Source: Rhizobiaceae bacterium
GTDB lineage: Bacteria > Pseudomonadota > Alphaproteobacteria > Rhizobiales > Rhizobiaceae
Length of the DNA: 54,024 nt
NCBI GenBank assembly: GCA_028279875.1
Contig: JANQMU010000068.1
Location: 1-54,024 of the forward strand
Direction of reading: 5' to 3'
This document shows, one piece after another, positions 33,980-43,285 of the stretch; within the stretch, counting starts at the first letter, position 1, and the number at the start of each line of letters is the position of its first letter. The position numbers and the translations under genes were made by a program. Under the pieces are notes generated by a model that was given only the letters and a program-made list of their open reading frames with translations, made no database searches and had not been told where the DNA came from.

Positions 33980-35457
33980 AGACCTACCGTCATTTCATCG
34001 CCGGAGAATGGGTCGAGCCGGCGTCGGGCGAATGGTTGGACAGCGTCGACCCGGCAACGGGCGGTGCCTGGTGCCGTATCGCGCGCGGTTCGCAGCCCGA
34101 TGCCGAGGTGGCCGTTGCGGCGGCGCGGGCGGCTTTTCGCAGCGGACCGTGGGCCGAGGCGTCTGCCGAACGGCGGGCGGCCCTGCTGCACGGGCTTGCC
34201 GATATCCTGGAGCACCAATGGGAGGCGCTTGTCGAGGCGGAGATTCGCGACAACGGCAAGCGCATCACCGAGGTGCGGGCGCAGTTTTCCGGCCTTCATC
34301 TCTGGTATCGCTATTTCGCCGATCAGATGCTGAAGATCGCGCCAATGGCGCTGGAAAACGACGTGCCCGGCGTCGAGAACATCGCGGAATTCGAACCGTT
34401 CGGCGTGGTTGCCGCCATCACGCCGTGGAACTCACCTCTGATGATCGCGGCCTGGAAGCTCGCGCCGGCGCTGGCCGCCGGCAATACGGCGGTGATCAAG
34501 CCATCGGAACTCGCTTCGGCCTCGACCCTTGAATTTGCGCGCCTCACCGCGCTATCCGATCTGCCGCCCGGCGTGATCAATGTGGTCACCGGGCGCGGGG
34601 AGGAGGTCGGAGAACCACTGGTCCGCCACCCCGATGTCGGCAAGGTCACCTTTACCGGATCCGACCTTGGCGGATGCAAGGTCGCCGAGGCGGCGGCCGG
34701 CGGGGTCAAGCCGGTGACGCTGGAACTTGGCGGCAAATCGCCCCAGATCGTTTTCGCCGATGCCGATCTCGACAATGTGGTCAATGGCGTACTGTCCGGT
34801 ATTTTCCTGTCCAACGGCCAGACCTGCGTCGCCGGATCGCGCCTGATCGTCGACCGCTCCGTGCATGATGCGCTGGTGGAGCGGCTAGTGGCACGGGTCG
34901 CAGGGCTGCGGATGGGCAATCCGATGCAGGCCGACACGGAGGTCGCGCCGCTCGCCAACGGGCCGCATCTTGCCAAGGTCCTGTCGATGATCGAACAGGC
35001 GAAGGGCGAGGGCGCCCGCTGCCTTTGCGGCGGTGAGCAGGTGCATCCGCCGGACTGTCCGGACGGGTTTTTCGTGGCGCCGACGATCTTCACCGATGTC
35101 ACGCCGTCCATGACGCTCTGGCGCGAGGAGGTCTTCGGCCCGGTGCTGGCGGTGACGCGGTTCGACACGGAAGATGAAGCCGTCCGCCTTGCCAATGACA
35201 GCGATTACGGCCTTGCCGCCGGCATCTGGACGTCCGATGCGGCGCGCGGTCGGCGTGTGGCCGGCTTGATCGAGGCCGGGACCGTCTATGTCAACCATTA
35301 TCGCAGCGTCAGCCCCGGATCGCCGATCGGCGGCACCAAGCGGTCGGGTTACGGCCGTGAACTCGGGCCGGATGCGGTGAAGGAATTCATGCAGACAAAA
35401 TCCGTCTGGCTGGGGACGGCGCCGTGCGCCGACCCGTTTCCCGGTCATGCGGATTGA
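33976..35457 (+). CDS. NAD(P)-dependent aldehyde dehydrogenase
   Basis: A 493-residue aldehyde dehydrogenase with both catalytic residues: Glu250 in LELGGKSP and Cys284 in SNGQTCVAGSR. ITPWNSPLM and FTGSD are also present. The start is a GTG at 33976 overlapping the deacylase stop, the only start consistent with the family N-terminus (HFIAGEW). It would oxidise the aldehyde made by the nearby thiamine-dependent decarboxylase or by the oxygenase branch. The exact substrate is unknown. Confidence 0.9.
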   Translation: MKTYRHFIAGEWVEPASGEWLDSVDPATGGAWCRIARGSQPDAEVAVAAARAAFRSGPWAEASAERRAALLHGLADILEHQWEALVEAEIRDNGKRITEVRAQFSGLHLWYRYFADQMLKIAPMALENDVPGVENIAEFEPFGVVAAITPWNSPLMIAAWKLAPALAAGNTAVIKPSELASASTLEFARLTALSDLPPGVINVVTGRGEEVGEPLVRHPDVGKVTFTGSDLGGCKVAEAAAGGVKPVTLELGGKSPQIVFADADLDNVVNGVLSGIFLSNGQTCVAGSRLIVDRSVHDALVERLVARVAGLRMGNPMQADTEVAPLANGPHLAKVLSMIEQAKGEGARCLCGGEQVHPPDCPDGFFVAPTIFTDVTPSMTLWREEVFGPVLAVTRFDTEDEAVRLANDSDYGLAAGIWTSDAARGRRVAGLIEAGTVYVNHYRSVSPGSPIGGTKRSGYGRELGPDAVKEFMQTKSVWLGTAPCADPFPGHAD

Positions 35458-35475
35458 AGGAACGGAGGCGTATTG

Positions 35476-36831
35476 ATGACCGAGGCATTTCGAATACCGC
35501 AAGGCAATTTCCGGGGGCATGACCAGCAGCATGTCTGGCAGACCGAACCCGATCCCGAACTGACAGAGGTCGGCCCCGGCACGGCCTGCGGCGAATATCT
35601 GCGCCGCTACTGGATGCCGGTGGCGATGACCGACCAGGTGGGCGATCTTCCCTATCGCATCAGGGTGCTGGGCGAAGACCTGATCCTGTTTCGGGAAAAG
35701 GGCGGCCAGCTCGGCCTCGTTCATCTGCACTGCGCCCACCGCAACATGTCGCTGGAATTCGGGATCATCGAGGAGGGCGGCATTCGCTGCAGCTATCACG
35801 GCTGGAAATACGCGACCGATGGAACCGTCCTGGAAACCCCGTGCGAGCCGCCGGCGAGCCAGGTCAAGAGCAAGGCCTGTCTCGGCGCCTATCCGGTGAT
35901 CGAATATAAGGGGCTGGCCTTTGCCTATCTCGGGCCGAAGGACACGCTGCCGCCCTTTCCCGTCTTCGATACGTTCGACGAGGAGGGCGACGAGATGATC
36001 CCCTATCTCATCAAGTCGCCCTGCAACTGGCTGCAGGTGATGGAAAATGCCTGGGATCCGTTCCATGTGGTCTATCTGCACACGCTGGCGGTCCGCAGCC
36101 AGTTCATCGACGCCTTTGCCGAAATGCCGATGATCGAGTTCTTCGAACGGCCCTTTGGCGATTTCTATACCAATACGCGGCGTGTGGGAGACATCATCTG
36201 GCTGCGCATCCATGACAAGCTGCTGCCGAGCTTTACCCAGAATGGCGGCCATTTCCCGGTGCCCGAGGCGTCGCGCTATTTCGGCCGCTGCGGATTGTCG
36301 CGCTGGGTCACGCCGATCGACGATACCAATACGATGGTCATCGCCTGGCGCCATTTCCGCGACGGCGACGACCCGCGCGGCCTGACCGACAAGTCCCTGG
36401 TCGGTTACGGGACCACGGATTTCTACGGCCAGGGGCCGGACCGCAGCTATGAGCAGCGCCAGCGCGATCCGGGCGATTACGACGCCTGGGTGTCGCAGGG
36501 ACCCCGGAACATCCATGCGCGGGAGAATCTGTGTTTCACCGATCGCGGGGTCGCCAAGGTGCGGCGCAAGCTGCGCAACGCCATCCGGGCGGTCCGGGAC
36601 GGCAATCCGGCGCCGCAGCCGGCACTGATCTATGACGGCGTCATCCCGACCTATGGTGGCGACACGATGCTGCGCATTCCGCCGCAGGAAGGCCGCGACG
36701 ATGGCGCCATCCTGAAGGAAGTCGCCCACAAGGTGGCGGAAATCTACATGGCGGCGGACGATCTTGAGGGGCAGGCGCGGATCGACCGTATCCGCGACGA
36801 GCTGAAAGCCTACGAAGCGAGCTGGTCATGA
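35476..36831 (+). CDS. Rieske non-heme iron oxygenase, alpha subunit
   Basis: A 451-residue terminal oxygenase of the phthalate-dioxygenase type. The Rieske cluster ligands are Cys86, His88, Cys105 and His108 (HCAH, CSYHGW). The mononuclear iron site is ENAWDPFHVVYLHT, with Asp194, His197 and His202. It hydroxylates a substrate with O2 and electrons from a ferredoxin, and one is encoded at 40610. ATG 35476 is used, with GGAGG 7 bases upstream; TTG 35473 is adjacent. No beta subunit is seen, as usual for this type, and no reductase gene is in the window. The stop overlaps the next start (ATGA). Confidence 0.9.
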   Translation: MTEAFRIPQGNFRGHDQQHVWQTEPDPELTEVGPGTACGEYLRRYWMPVAMTDQVGDLPYRIRVLGEDLILFREKGGQLGLVHLHCAHRNMSLEFGIIEEGGIRCSYHGWKYATDGTVLETPCEPPASQVKSKACLGAYPVIEYKGLAFAYLGPKDTLPPFPVFDTFDEEGDEMIPYLIKSPCNWLQVMENAWDPFHVVYLHTLAVRSQFIDAFAEMPMIEFFERPFGDFYTNTRRVGDIIWLRIHDKLLPSFTQNGGHFPVPEASRYFGRCGLSRWVTPIDDTNTMVIAWRHFRDGDDPRGLTDKSLVGYGTTDFYGQGPDRSYEQRQRDPGDYDAWVSQGPRNIHARENLCFTDRGVAKVRRKLRNAIRAVRDGNPAPQPALIYDGVIPTYGGDTMLRIPPQEGRDDGAILKEVAHKVAEIYMAADDLEGQARIDRIRDELKAYEASWS

Positions 36832-37448
36832 CGCGGGTCAGCATCAATCCGGGGCGGGTCGACTGGTCGGGCGAAAATCCGGGCATCTATCTGAAAGACG
36901 ATCCGCAGGGCGACTATGTGACGCTCGCGGTATTCTTCCGTGTGGTCTATTCGCCCTTTGGCCGCGGCCATGCGGCCATCGTTCTGGGCGCGCCCGATGA
37001 CGACGGCGGCTGGCCGGATCAGCCGAATTTCCTGATGACCGACAATCAGCGCATGATGCGATGGATCGTCGATGGCTGGGTCCGCAAAATGCCGACATTC
37101 ATCGGCCGCAAGGGGCTGGATGCCATGCGTTGGCTGGACCTTGAATCGGTGGAAAAGCGCCCCGGCGATTTGAAGACTCGCTACAGCGAAACCCTGCGCG
37201 GGGCCGGCGTCACGCTCGAGCTTGTGTGGCGGGACATGGGCGCGCCGCTTCCGGTCGAGGTGACGAAGGAGAATTCGGCCACCAAGGAACATGAAATGTA
37301 TTCGGTTTTCCTGGAGGCCAATACCGCCGATGTCATCGTCAACGGGACACGGCTGAAGGGGACGGTGCAGGACCGCCAGTTCTTCGGGCGCACCATGCGA
37401 ACGGCCTTTCTGGCCTTTTCCGAAACCTGGGTCACGCCGCAACCATAA
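36828..37448 (+). CDS. protein of unknown family, tandem paralogue 1
   Basis: A 206-residue soluble-looking protein with no signal peptide or membrane segment; I do not recognise its family. It is clearly related to the next gene: both have VDW(S/T)GENPGI followed by LKDD near the N-terminus, FFRVxWSPxGxG-like and NxLMxDN stretches, an ELVWxD(M/L)xAP segment and a C-terminal AFLxFSETW. Beta-strand-rich patterns suggest a lipocalin- or binding-like barrel, which is speculation. It overlaps the Rieske gene, so it is likely part of the oxygenase pathway, for instance an isomerase or accessory subunit. Confidence 0.72.
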   Translation: MTRVSINPGRVDWSGENPGIYLKDDPQGDYVTLAVFFRVVYSPFGRGHAAIVLGAPDDDGGWPDQPNFLMTDNQRMMRWIVDGWVRKMPTFIGRKGLDAMRWLDLESVEKRPGDLKTRYSETLRGAGVTLELVWRDMGAPLPVEVTKENSATKEHEMYSVFLEANTADVIVNGTRLKGTVQDRQFFGRTMRTAFLAFSETWVTPQP

Positions 37449-37460
37449 TGGAGGTCACCG

Positions 37461-38084
37461 ATGCCGTTGTCTGAACCGATCACGCCGGGGGTTGTCGACT
37501 GGACCGGCGAGAATCCGGGCATTCTGCTGAAGGACGATGATGGCGGGTTCGCCGCCATGGCGCTGTTCTTCCGCGTCGCCTGGTCGCCTGCCGGACAGGG
37601 CCAGGTGTTGCTGCTCTACGGGACGCCGCAGGCGGTAAAGGGTCCGGATGAGGCGCCCAATGTGCTGATGAGCGACAATCCCGATCTCGCCGATTTCCTG
37701 ATGACGAATTTCATCGGCAAGCTGGCGGCCTTCGCCAATGCGCCGGCCTTCGGGCAGCTTCCCCATATTCTGGCGCAGTCGGTGCGCTCGTCCGGCGACC
37801 CGCATGGCCATCGCTATACGGAAAGGATCGCCGGCGAGGGGCTGGCGGTGGAACTGGTCTGGGAGGACCTCGAGGCGCCGCGGGCGCTCGAATTGACGCC
37901 TGATCAGGTCGGAACCGGCGAACACACCATGTCGACCTTGCTGATTCCGGCGCGTTCGGCGCAGATCCTGGTCAATGGAAGGTCCTTGCCGGGCGTGGTC
38001 GGCACACGGGTTCAGGCCGGAATGGAGACGACCACGGCGTTTTTGTACTTTTCCGAAACCTGGATCATTCCGCCGGGGGAATAG
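37461..38084 (+). CDS. protein of unknown family, tandem paralogue 2
   Basis: A 207-residue paralogue of the preceding protein, starting VVDWTGENPGILLKDD and ending in AFLYFSETWIIPPG. The ATG at 37461 has GGAGG 7 bases upstream. The two copies have diverged strongly but keep length and end motifs, which suggests an obligate heteromer or two substrates rather than a recent duplication. No known fold can be named from the sequence alone. The next gene starts 5 bases after its stop. Confidence 0.72.
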   Translation: MPLSEPITPGVVDWTGENPGILLKDDDGGFAAMALFFRVAWSPAGQGQVLLLYGTPQAVKGPDEAPNVLMSDNPDLADFLMTNFIGKLAAFANAPAFGQLPHILAQSVRSSGDPHGHRYTERIAGEGLAVELVWEDLEAPRALELTPDQVGTGEHTMSTLLIPARSAQILVNGRSLPGVVGTRVQAGMETTTAFLYFSETWIIPPGE

Positions 38085-38088
38085 TGTC

Positions 38089-39294
38089 ATGGCCTCGCAA
38101 TTTCTCCATCCGGCCGACCGTCTGGCCTATGACCGGGCGGTGGTGACCCAGCCGGTCTGGAACCGTTTCGACACGGCGGCCGATGCGTTGGGGCTCGACG
38201 ATAATGTGCTGCTGCATGCCGGGCCGGCCTTCCGCTCGACCGACGCCATTTGCCGGCCGATCCTCAACTCGGCCTGTGTGGCGGCGGTCTATGAAGGTCT
38301 GGCAAAGGATTTCGACACCGCCGAGGCGATGATCGCCGCTGGGGAAATTCTGCTGAAGCCGGCGCAGGACCATAGCGTGGTTACGCCGCTGGCCGCAGTG
38401 GTCAGCGCCTCGATGCCGCTGCACGGGATTTACGATGCCCATCGCGGAGAGGTGCGGGTTTTCGCGCCGATCAATGGCGGATCGCGACCGTCATTGCGTC
38501 TCGGCCTGCGTTCGAAGGCCGTGCTCGACCATATACGCTGGCTGAACGGGCCGTTCCGCACGGTCCTGGAACGGGGCATGGCCGAAGGCATGGCGCTGAT
38601 CCCGCTCGCGGTGATCGGGCTTGCCAATGGCGACGATTGTCACGGCCGCACCGTCCATGCCACCAAGGCGCTGATCGCCGAACTGGAGGAACGCACGCCC
38701 GGCGGCATTCAGGACGAGGACGCGCGGGAATTCATGGCCGCGTCGCCGAGCCTGTTCCTCAATCTGTGGATGGCGGCGACCAAATGCCTGATGATCCTGG
38801 CCTCGGGTGTCGAGGGATCCAGCCTGGTGACCGCCGCCGGCGCCAATGGCGTGGAGGCCGGTATCCAGATCTCCGGCCTGCCCGGACGCTGGTTTACGAC
38901 GCCGGCCGCGCCGCCGGTCGGAACGTTCGATATCGATCTGCCGCCTGACCGGGCGCTCGGCGCCATCGGCGACAGCGCCGTCGTCGAGGGTTTCGGGCTC
39001 GGGGCGATGGCGATCAATCTTTCGCCGGCCCAGCAGGGCGGGCTCGGCGCCTACCTGCCTGAAAACAGCGAAGCGCGCCTCACCGGCCTGTCGATCGGGT
39101 CGCATCCCTATTTCCGGGCGCTGGATGTCGATCTTGGCCTCACGGCGCGATCGGTCATGGCGCTGAATGCTGGTCCGATGATCGGTCTTGGCATCCTCGA
39201 CAGGCAGGGCGAGGAGGGACGTCTCGGCGGCGGCATTTACGACATGCCGGTTGCACCCTTCGCCGAGGCGATGGCCGAACTTGAAGGGTCGTGA
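38089..39294 (+). CDS. DUF1116 family protein (YlbE/AllG-like)
   Basis: A 401-residue protein of the DUF1116 family, by similarity to E. coli YlbE: LLHAGP, ACVAAVYEGLAKDFDTAEAMI, SASMPL, NGVEAGIQISGLPGRWFTTPA and GDSAVVEGFGLGAMA. From memory, YlbE with FdrA and YlbF has been linked to oxamate carbamoyltransferase in allantoin breakdown; neither FdrA nor a YlbF-like partner is in this window. Here it is placed in an oxygenase/amidase operon, so it may act on a carbamoyl- or amide-containing intermediate. ATG 38089 is chosen as the first codon of the homologous region. Confidence 0.82.
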   Translation: MASQFLHPADRLAYDRAVVTQPVWNRFDTAADALGLDDNVLLHAGPAFRSTDAICRPILNSACVAAVYEGLAKDFDTAEAMIAAGEILLKPAQDHSVVTPLAAVVSASMPLHGIYDAHRGEVRVFAPINGGSRPSLRLGLRSKAVLDHIRWLNGPFRTVLERGMAEGMALIPLAVIGLANGDDCHGRTVHATKALIAELEERTPGGIQDEDAREFMAASPSLFLNLWMAATKCLMILASGVEGSSLVTAAGANGVEAGIQISGLPGRWFTTPAAPPVGTFDIDLPPDRALGAIGDSAVVEGFGLGAMAINLSPAQQGGLGAYLPENSEARLTGLSIGSHPYFRALDVDLGLTARSVMALNAGPMIGLGILDRQGEEGRLGGGIYDMPVAPFAEAMAELEGS

Positions 39295-39295
39295 C

Positions 39296-40585
39296 GTGGA
39301 AACCGGTCTGAACACATTGGGGGCGGCGGAGATCGCCCGGCGGATCCGCGCGCGAGAGATCACGGCCGAAGCGGTGATGGAAGACTGCGTCGCCCGCATC
39401 GCCGCGCGCGAGCCGGAGATCCGCGCCTTCGTGCAATTCGATGCCGACCGGGCGCTGGCGGCGGCGCGGGAGGCCGATCGCAACGCACCCGCTGGCCCGC
39501 TTCACGGCGTGCCCTTTGCGATCAAGGACATCATCGACACGGCCGATTTCGCCACCGGCTGGGGTTCGCCGATCTATGCGGGACATTTGCCGCCGCGCGA
39601 TGCGAGCTGCGTTGAGCTTTTCCGGCGCGCCGGAGCGGTGCCCGTCGGCAAGACGGTGACCACGGAGTTCGCCTATTTCCAGCCCGGCGTGACGGCCAAT
39701 CCGCACAATCTGGACCATACGCCGGGCGGCTCGTCCAGCGGCTCGGCGGCCTCGGTGGCCGACGGGATGGTGCCGCTCGCCTTCGGGTCCCAGACCGCGG
39801 CCTCGCTCATCCGCCCTGCCGCCTATTGCGGCGTGCTCGGCTACAAGGCCAGCCATGGCACGTTCGACCTGCAGGGCGTGATGGGGCTGGCGCCGAGCCT
39901 CGACACGCTCGGCCTGCTCGCCCGTGCGGTCGAGGACCTGATCCTGGCGCGCGCGGTCCTGTGCGGCAGTCCGGCAGAACGGAAGAGCGATTTCGATGAC
40001 ACGCCGCCGCGTATCGCGCTGATGCGCGGGCCCCACTGGCAGGACGGAACCATCGAAATGCGCGATGTGTGCCAGCGGGCGCTTGACCGTTTTGCCGCCC
40101 ACGGCGCCGATGTCGGCGAACTGACCCATCCCGACATCTTCAACGGGCTAACCGACGACCATGCCACCGTAATGGCCTTTGAGGCGGCCCGCGCCCGCAT
40201 CTTCGAATACAGCCGGCACGGCGACCGGCTCAGCCCGCAATTCCGCGATCTGGTGGAGGCGGGACTGGCCGTTTCACGCGACGATTATCTCAGCGCGCTG
40301 GCCGATCGGTCGCGCGCCGTGCGGCTGCTCGAGGCGCTGTTTCTGGATGTCGATGTGATCCTGGCGCCGGCGGCGCCCGGCGAGGCGCCGGGAGGGCTCG
40401 ATGCCACCGGCGATCCGCTGTTCAGCCGCGCATGGACCCTGCTGCAGGTGCCCTGCCTGTCGATCCCGGCTGGCGCCGGGCCGAACGGACTGCCGCTGTC
40501 GGTCCAGGCAGTCGGCCGGTTCGGCGATGATGACCGGCTGCTGGCGGCGGCCGACTGGATGCATCGCCAACTGGCGGATTTTTGA
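39296..40585 (+). CDS. amidase (amidase-signature family)
   Basis: A 429-residue amidase-signature hydrolase. The Ser-cisSer-Lys triad is visible: Lys77 in GVPFAIKD, the cis-serine in PGGSSSGSAA (about Ser147) and the nucleophile Ser170 in GSQTAASLIRPA. The usual GGS before the nucleophile is AAS here. The start is GTG 39296, one base after the preceding stop. It would hydrolyse an amide made in the pathway. AtzE-like biuret-type or indoleacetamide-type substrates are both possible. Confidence 0.88.
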   Translation: METGLNTLGAAEIARRIRAREITAEAVMEDCVARIAAREPEIRAFVQFDADRALAAAREADRNAPAGPLHGVPFAIKDIIDTADFATGWGSPIYAGHLPPRDASCVELFRRAGAVPVGKTVTTEFAYFQPGVTANPHNLDHTPGGSSSGSAASVADGMVPLAFGSQTAASLIRPAAYCGVLGYKASHGTFDLQGVMGLAPSLDTLGLLARAVEDLILARAVLCGSPAERKSDFDDTPPRIALMRGPHWQDGTIEMRDVCQRALDRFAAHGADVGELTHPDIFNGLTDDHATVMAFEAARARIFEYSRHGDRLSPQFRDLVEAGLAVSRDDYLSALADRSRAVRLLEALFLDVDVILAPAAPGEAPGGLDATGDPLFSRAWTLLQVPCLSIPAGAGPNGLPLSVQAVGRFGDDDRLLAAADWMHRQLADF

Positions 40586-40933
<348 letters not shown>

Positions 40934-40942
40934 CCGACGGCT

Positions 40943-41962
40943 TCAAGACGTCTCGCCCTCGATCAGTTCGATTTCCAGTTCCACGACCTTGTCCGATATC
41001 TGGCCGGCCAGCCGGTTGAGGATGTTGCGCGCCGACATGCGGCCTATCTCGTAGCGCTGCGTTTTGACCGTCGTCAGCTTCAGCGGCATGTTCTGTCCGG
41101 TCTCGAGGCCGCTGAAGCCGGCGAGCGCCAGCCGGCCCGGGATTTTGATGCCGTTTTCGATGCAGTGGACCATGCCGCCGGTGGCCGCCGTGTCGTTGGA
41201 GAAAAAGACGGCGTCGACATCCGGTTTCATCTCCAGCAGTGTTTTCAGCCCGGCTTTGCCGTCGGCGAAATCCGGCGGGCTGTCGAACAGATCCGGCGCG
41301 AAAAGGGAGAGGCTGCGTGCCTCGATCTGCCGCTTCATCGCCTGATAGCGCTGTTCGGCGGCATGGTCCCAGACATTCCAGCCGACATAGCCGAACCGGC
41401 AATATCCCCGGGCCAGCATGTGATCGGCAATCGTGCGGCCGGCGCGGGACTGGTCGAGCCCGACACAGACATCGATGGGGTCTTTGGTGACGTTCATCAT
41501 CTCGATGACCGGGATGTCGGCATTGGCGAGGATATTGCGTGTCTTCTGGGTGTGGCGAAGGTTCGAGACGATGATGCCGGCGGGGCGCCAGGAGATCATC
41601 GAACTGACAAGCGCCTCCTCCTTTTCAAGGCTGTAGTCGGAAATGCCGACAACCGCATTGTAGCCGGCCTTTTCGAGCGCCACCGTGATGCCGCTCATGA
41701 CCTCGGTGAAGATGTTGCTGACCAGCGACGGGATGATGACGGAAACCTGGTTGGAGCGCGATGTCGCCAGCGACCCGGCCAGCCGGTTCTGCACATAGCC
41801 GAGGTTTTCCACCATCTGCAGCACGCGTTTCCTGGTCCGGTCGGAGATCGGTCCCTTGTTGCGCAGGACGCGGGACACGGTCATCTCGGAAACATTCGCG
41901 GCAATGGCGACATCCTTCATGGTTCGGCGGCGGTTCCGGCTGGACAAGGCTTCGATCCTCAA
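40943..41962 (-). CDS. LacI-family repressor of the second sugar importer
   Basis: A LacI-family regulator of up to 339 residues. The helix-turn-helix is MKDVAIAANVSEMTVSRVLRNKG and the core is GntR-like. The start is uncertain: TTG 41962 keeps the basic RNRRRT stretch before MKDVA, while ATG 41920 gives a shorter protein; neither has a clear ribosome site. It is divergent from the ABC genes at 42105, and a perfect palindrome lies between them. It converges on the ferredoxin gene with a 9-base gap. Confidence 0.87.
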   Translation of the reverse strand: MRIEALSSRNRRRTMKDVAIAANVSEMTVSRVLRNKGPISDRTRKRVLQMVENLGYVQNRLAGSLATSRSNQVSVIIPSLVSNIFTEVMSGITVALEKAGYNAVVGISDYSLEKEEALVSSMISWRPAGIIVSNLRHTQKTRNILANADIPVIEMMNVTKDPIDVCVGLDQSRAGRTIADHMLARGYCRFGYVGWNVWDHAAEQRYQAMKRQIEARSLSLFAPDLFDSPPDFADGKAGLKTLLEMKPDVDAVFFSNDTAATGGMVHCIENGIKIPGRLALAGFSGLETGQNMPLKLTTVKTQRYEIGRMSARNILNRLAGQISDKVVELEIELIEGETS

Positions 41963-42020
41963 AATGTTAGCGTCCGACAGTCTAACACTGGATTCGCGTC
42001 AGGTCAGTGTATAGAATTTT

Positions 42021-42036
42021 ACGTTATCGATAACGT
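42021..42036. promoter_or_regulatory. LacI-type operator (perfect 16-bp palindrome)
   Basis: ACGTTATCGATAACGT is a perfect 16-bp palindrome with the central CG typical of LacI operators. It is located 49 bases before the mini-ORF and between the divergent LacI gene and the importer operon. It is the strongest operator-like site in the window. Nearby TGTTAG/CTAACA (41965-41987) is a weaker second inverted repeat. Confidence 0.72.
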
Positions 42037-42084
42037 TATACGCGAGCCGCGAAAGCGGATTTGCGGCGCGAGGGAGGAGAAAAA

Positions 42085-42108
42085 ATGCGTGGTCTCAACC
42101 GGTTATGA
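42085..42108 (+). CDS. seven-codon leader ORF coupled to the importer ATPase gene
   Basis: ATG 42085 has an excellent ribosome site (GGGAGGAG, about 5 bases upstream) and encodes MRGLNRL before a TGA that overlaps the ATPase start as ATGA. The ATPase ATG itself has no ribosome site. Ribosomes finishing the short peptide would therefore restart on the ATPase gene. The peptide is probably not functional in itself. Confidence 0.5.
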   Translation: MRGLNRL

Positions 42109-43193
42109 CCGGCGTTACCCTCAAGAACGTGTCCAAGTCATACGGCACCGTCAATATCATTCCGGATCTCAACCTGCAGATCGACGAGGGTGAATTCGTC
42201 GTGTTCGTCGGTCCCTCGGGCTGCGGCAAATCCACAACCCTGCGGATGATCGCCGGGCTGGAAAAGGTGACGGGCGGGCAGATCTTCATCGGCGGCCGCG
42301 ATGTCACCTGGGAACGTCCCAAGGCCCGCGACATCGCCATGGTGTTCCAGTCCTATGCGCTCTATCCGCATATGAATGTGGCCGACAACATGTCCTTTGC
42401 CCTGCGGCTGGCGGGAACGGCCAAGGCCGAGATCGACGAGCGGGTCCGCCGTGCCGCCGACATGCTGGAACTGACCCCCTATCTGGACCGCAAGCCCCGC
42501 GATCTGTCCGGCGGGCAGCGGCAGCGCGTGGCAATGGGCCGCTCGATCGTGCGCGATGCCTATTGCTTCCTGTTCGACGAGCCGCTGTCCAATCTCGACG
42601 CCAAGCTGCGGGCTTCCATGCGCACCGAGCTGGCGCTGCTGCACAAGACCCTCGACCGCACGATGATCTATGTGACCCACGACCAGATCGAGGCGATGAC
42701 GATGGCCGACCGGATCGTGATCATGAAGGACGGCGTCGTCCAGCAGGTCGGCACGCCGAAGGATGTCTACAATACGCCGGTCAACACCTTCGTCGCGACC
42801 TTCATCGGTTCGCCGTCGATGACGCTCATCCAAGGCGAATTGCACGAGGAGGCCGGCACATTGAAGGTGAGGGGCGAGGGCTTCGAACTGCCCTTGCCCG
42901 AGCGACTGCAGCAGCGGGCCAAGGCCGCCGGCGGCGGCGCGGTGACGCTGGGGCTGCGGCCCGAACACTTTTCCGCCGAAGCCCGCAGCCAGGATTTCGC
43001 GCCGGTCGAACTGAAGGTGAAGGTGGCCGAATATATCGGTTCCAGCCAGTATCTGGCGGCCGAACTCGGCGGCGCCGCGCTGACCGCCGCGGTGGAGGTC
43101 GGGCCGGAGGCCGATCTGCTGACCGACGGGCGCTACTATTTCGATACGTCGCGTCTTTACCTGTTCGATACCGAGACAGGGGAGGCCCTTTAG
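42105..43193 (+). CDS. sugar-type ABC transporter ATPase (UgpC/MalK family)
   Basis: A 362-residue ATPase with Walker [10 protein letters not shown], signature [16 protein letters not shown], Walker [12 protein letters not shown], switch THDQIEAMT and a C-terminal TOBE domain. The N-terminus [14 protein letters not shown] is typical, so the start is right although it lacks its own ribosome site and relies on the leader ORF. It is the first gene of the operon with binding protein and two permeases. The substrate is probably a carbohydrate or polyol. Confidence 0.95.
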   Translation: MTGVTLKNVSKSYGTVNIIPDLNLQIDEGEFVVFVGPSGCGKSTTLRMIAGLEKVTGGQIFIGGRDVTWERPKARDIAMVFQSYALYPHMNVADNMSFALRLAGTAKAEIDERVRRAADMLELTPYLDRKPRDLSGGQRQRVAMGRSIVRDAYCFLFDEPLSNLDAKLRASMRTELALLHKTLDRTMIYVTHDQIEAMTMADRIVIMKDGVVQQVGTPKDVYNTPVNTFVATFIGSPSMTLIQGELHEEAGTLKVRGEGFELPLPERLQQRAKAAGGGAVTLGLRPEHFSAEARSQDFAPVELKVKVAEYIGSSQYLAAELGGAALTAAVEVGPEADLLTDGRYYFDTSRLYLFDTETGEAL

Positions 43194-43285
43194 ATGGGCT
43201 TTCCCGAAAGCCGTGCGGGACAAACCCGCACACCCATCGCGGCACCGCGTGCCGGGACCGTGTCAACATCCAAAGGAGGAAAAGG

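Noticed and set aside
32951..35457. Ectoine degradation (doeB/doeC) as the role of the deacylase and aldehyde dehydrogenase
   Set aside because: The ectoine hydrolase and the specific aminotransferase are missing, and the following genes are an oxygenase pathway, so only family-level similarity is claimed.
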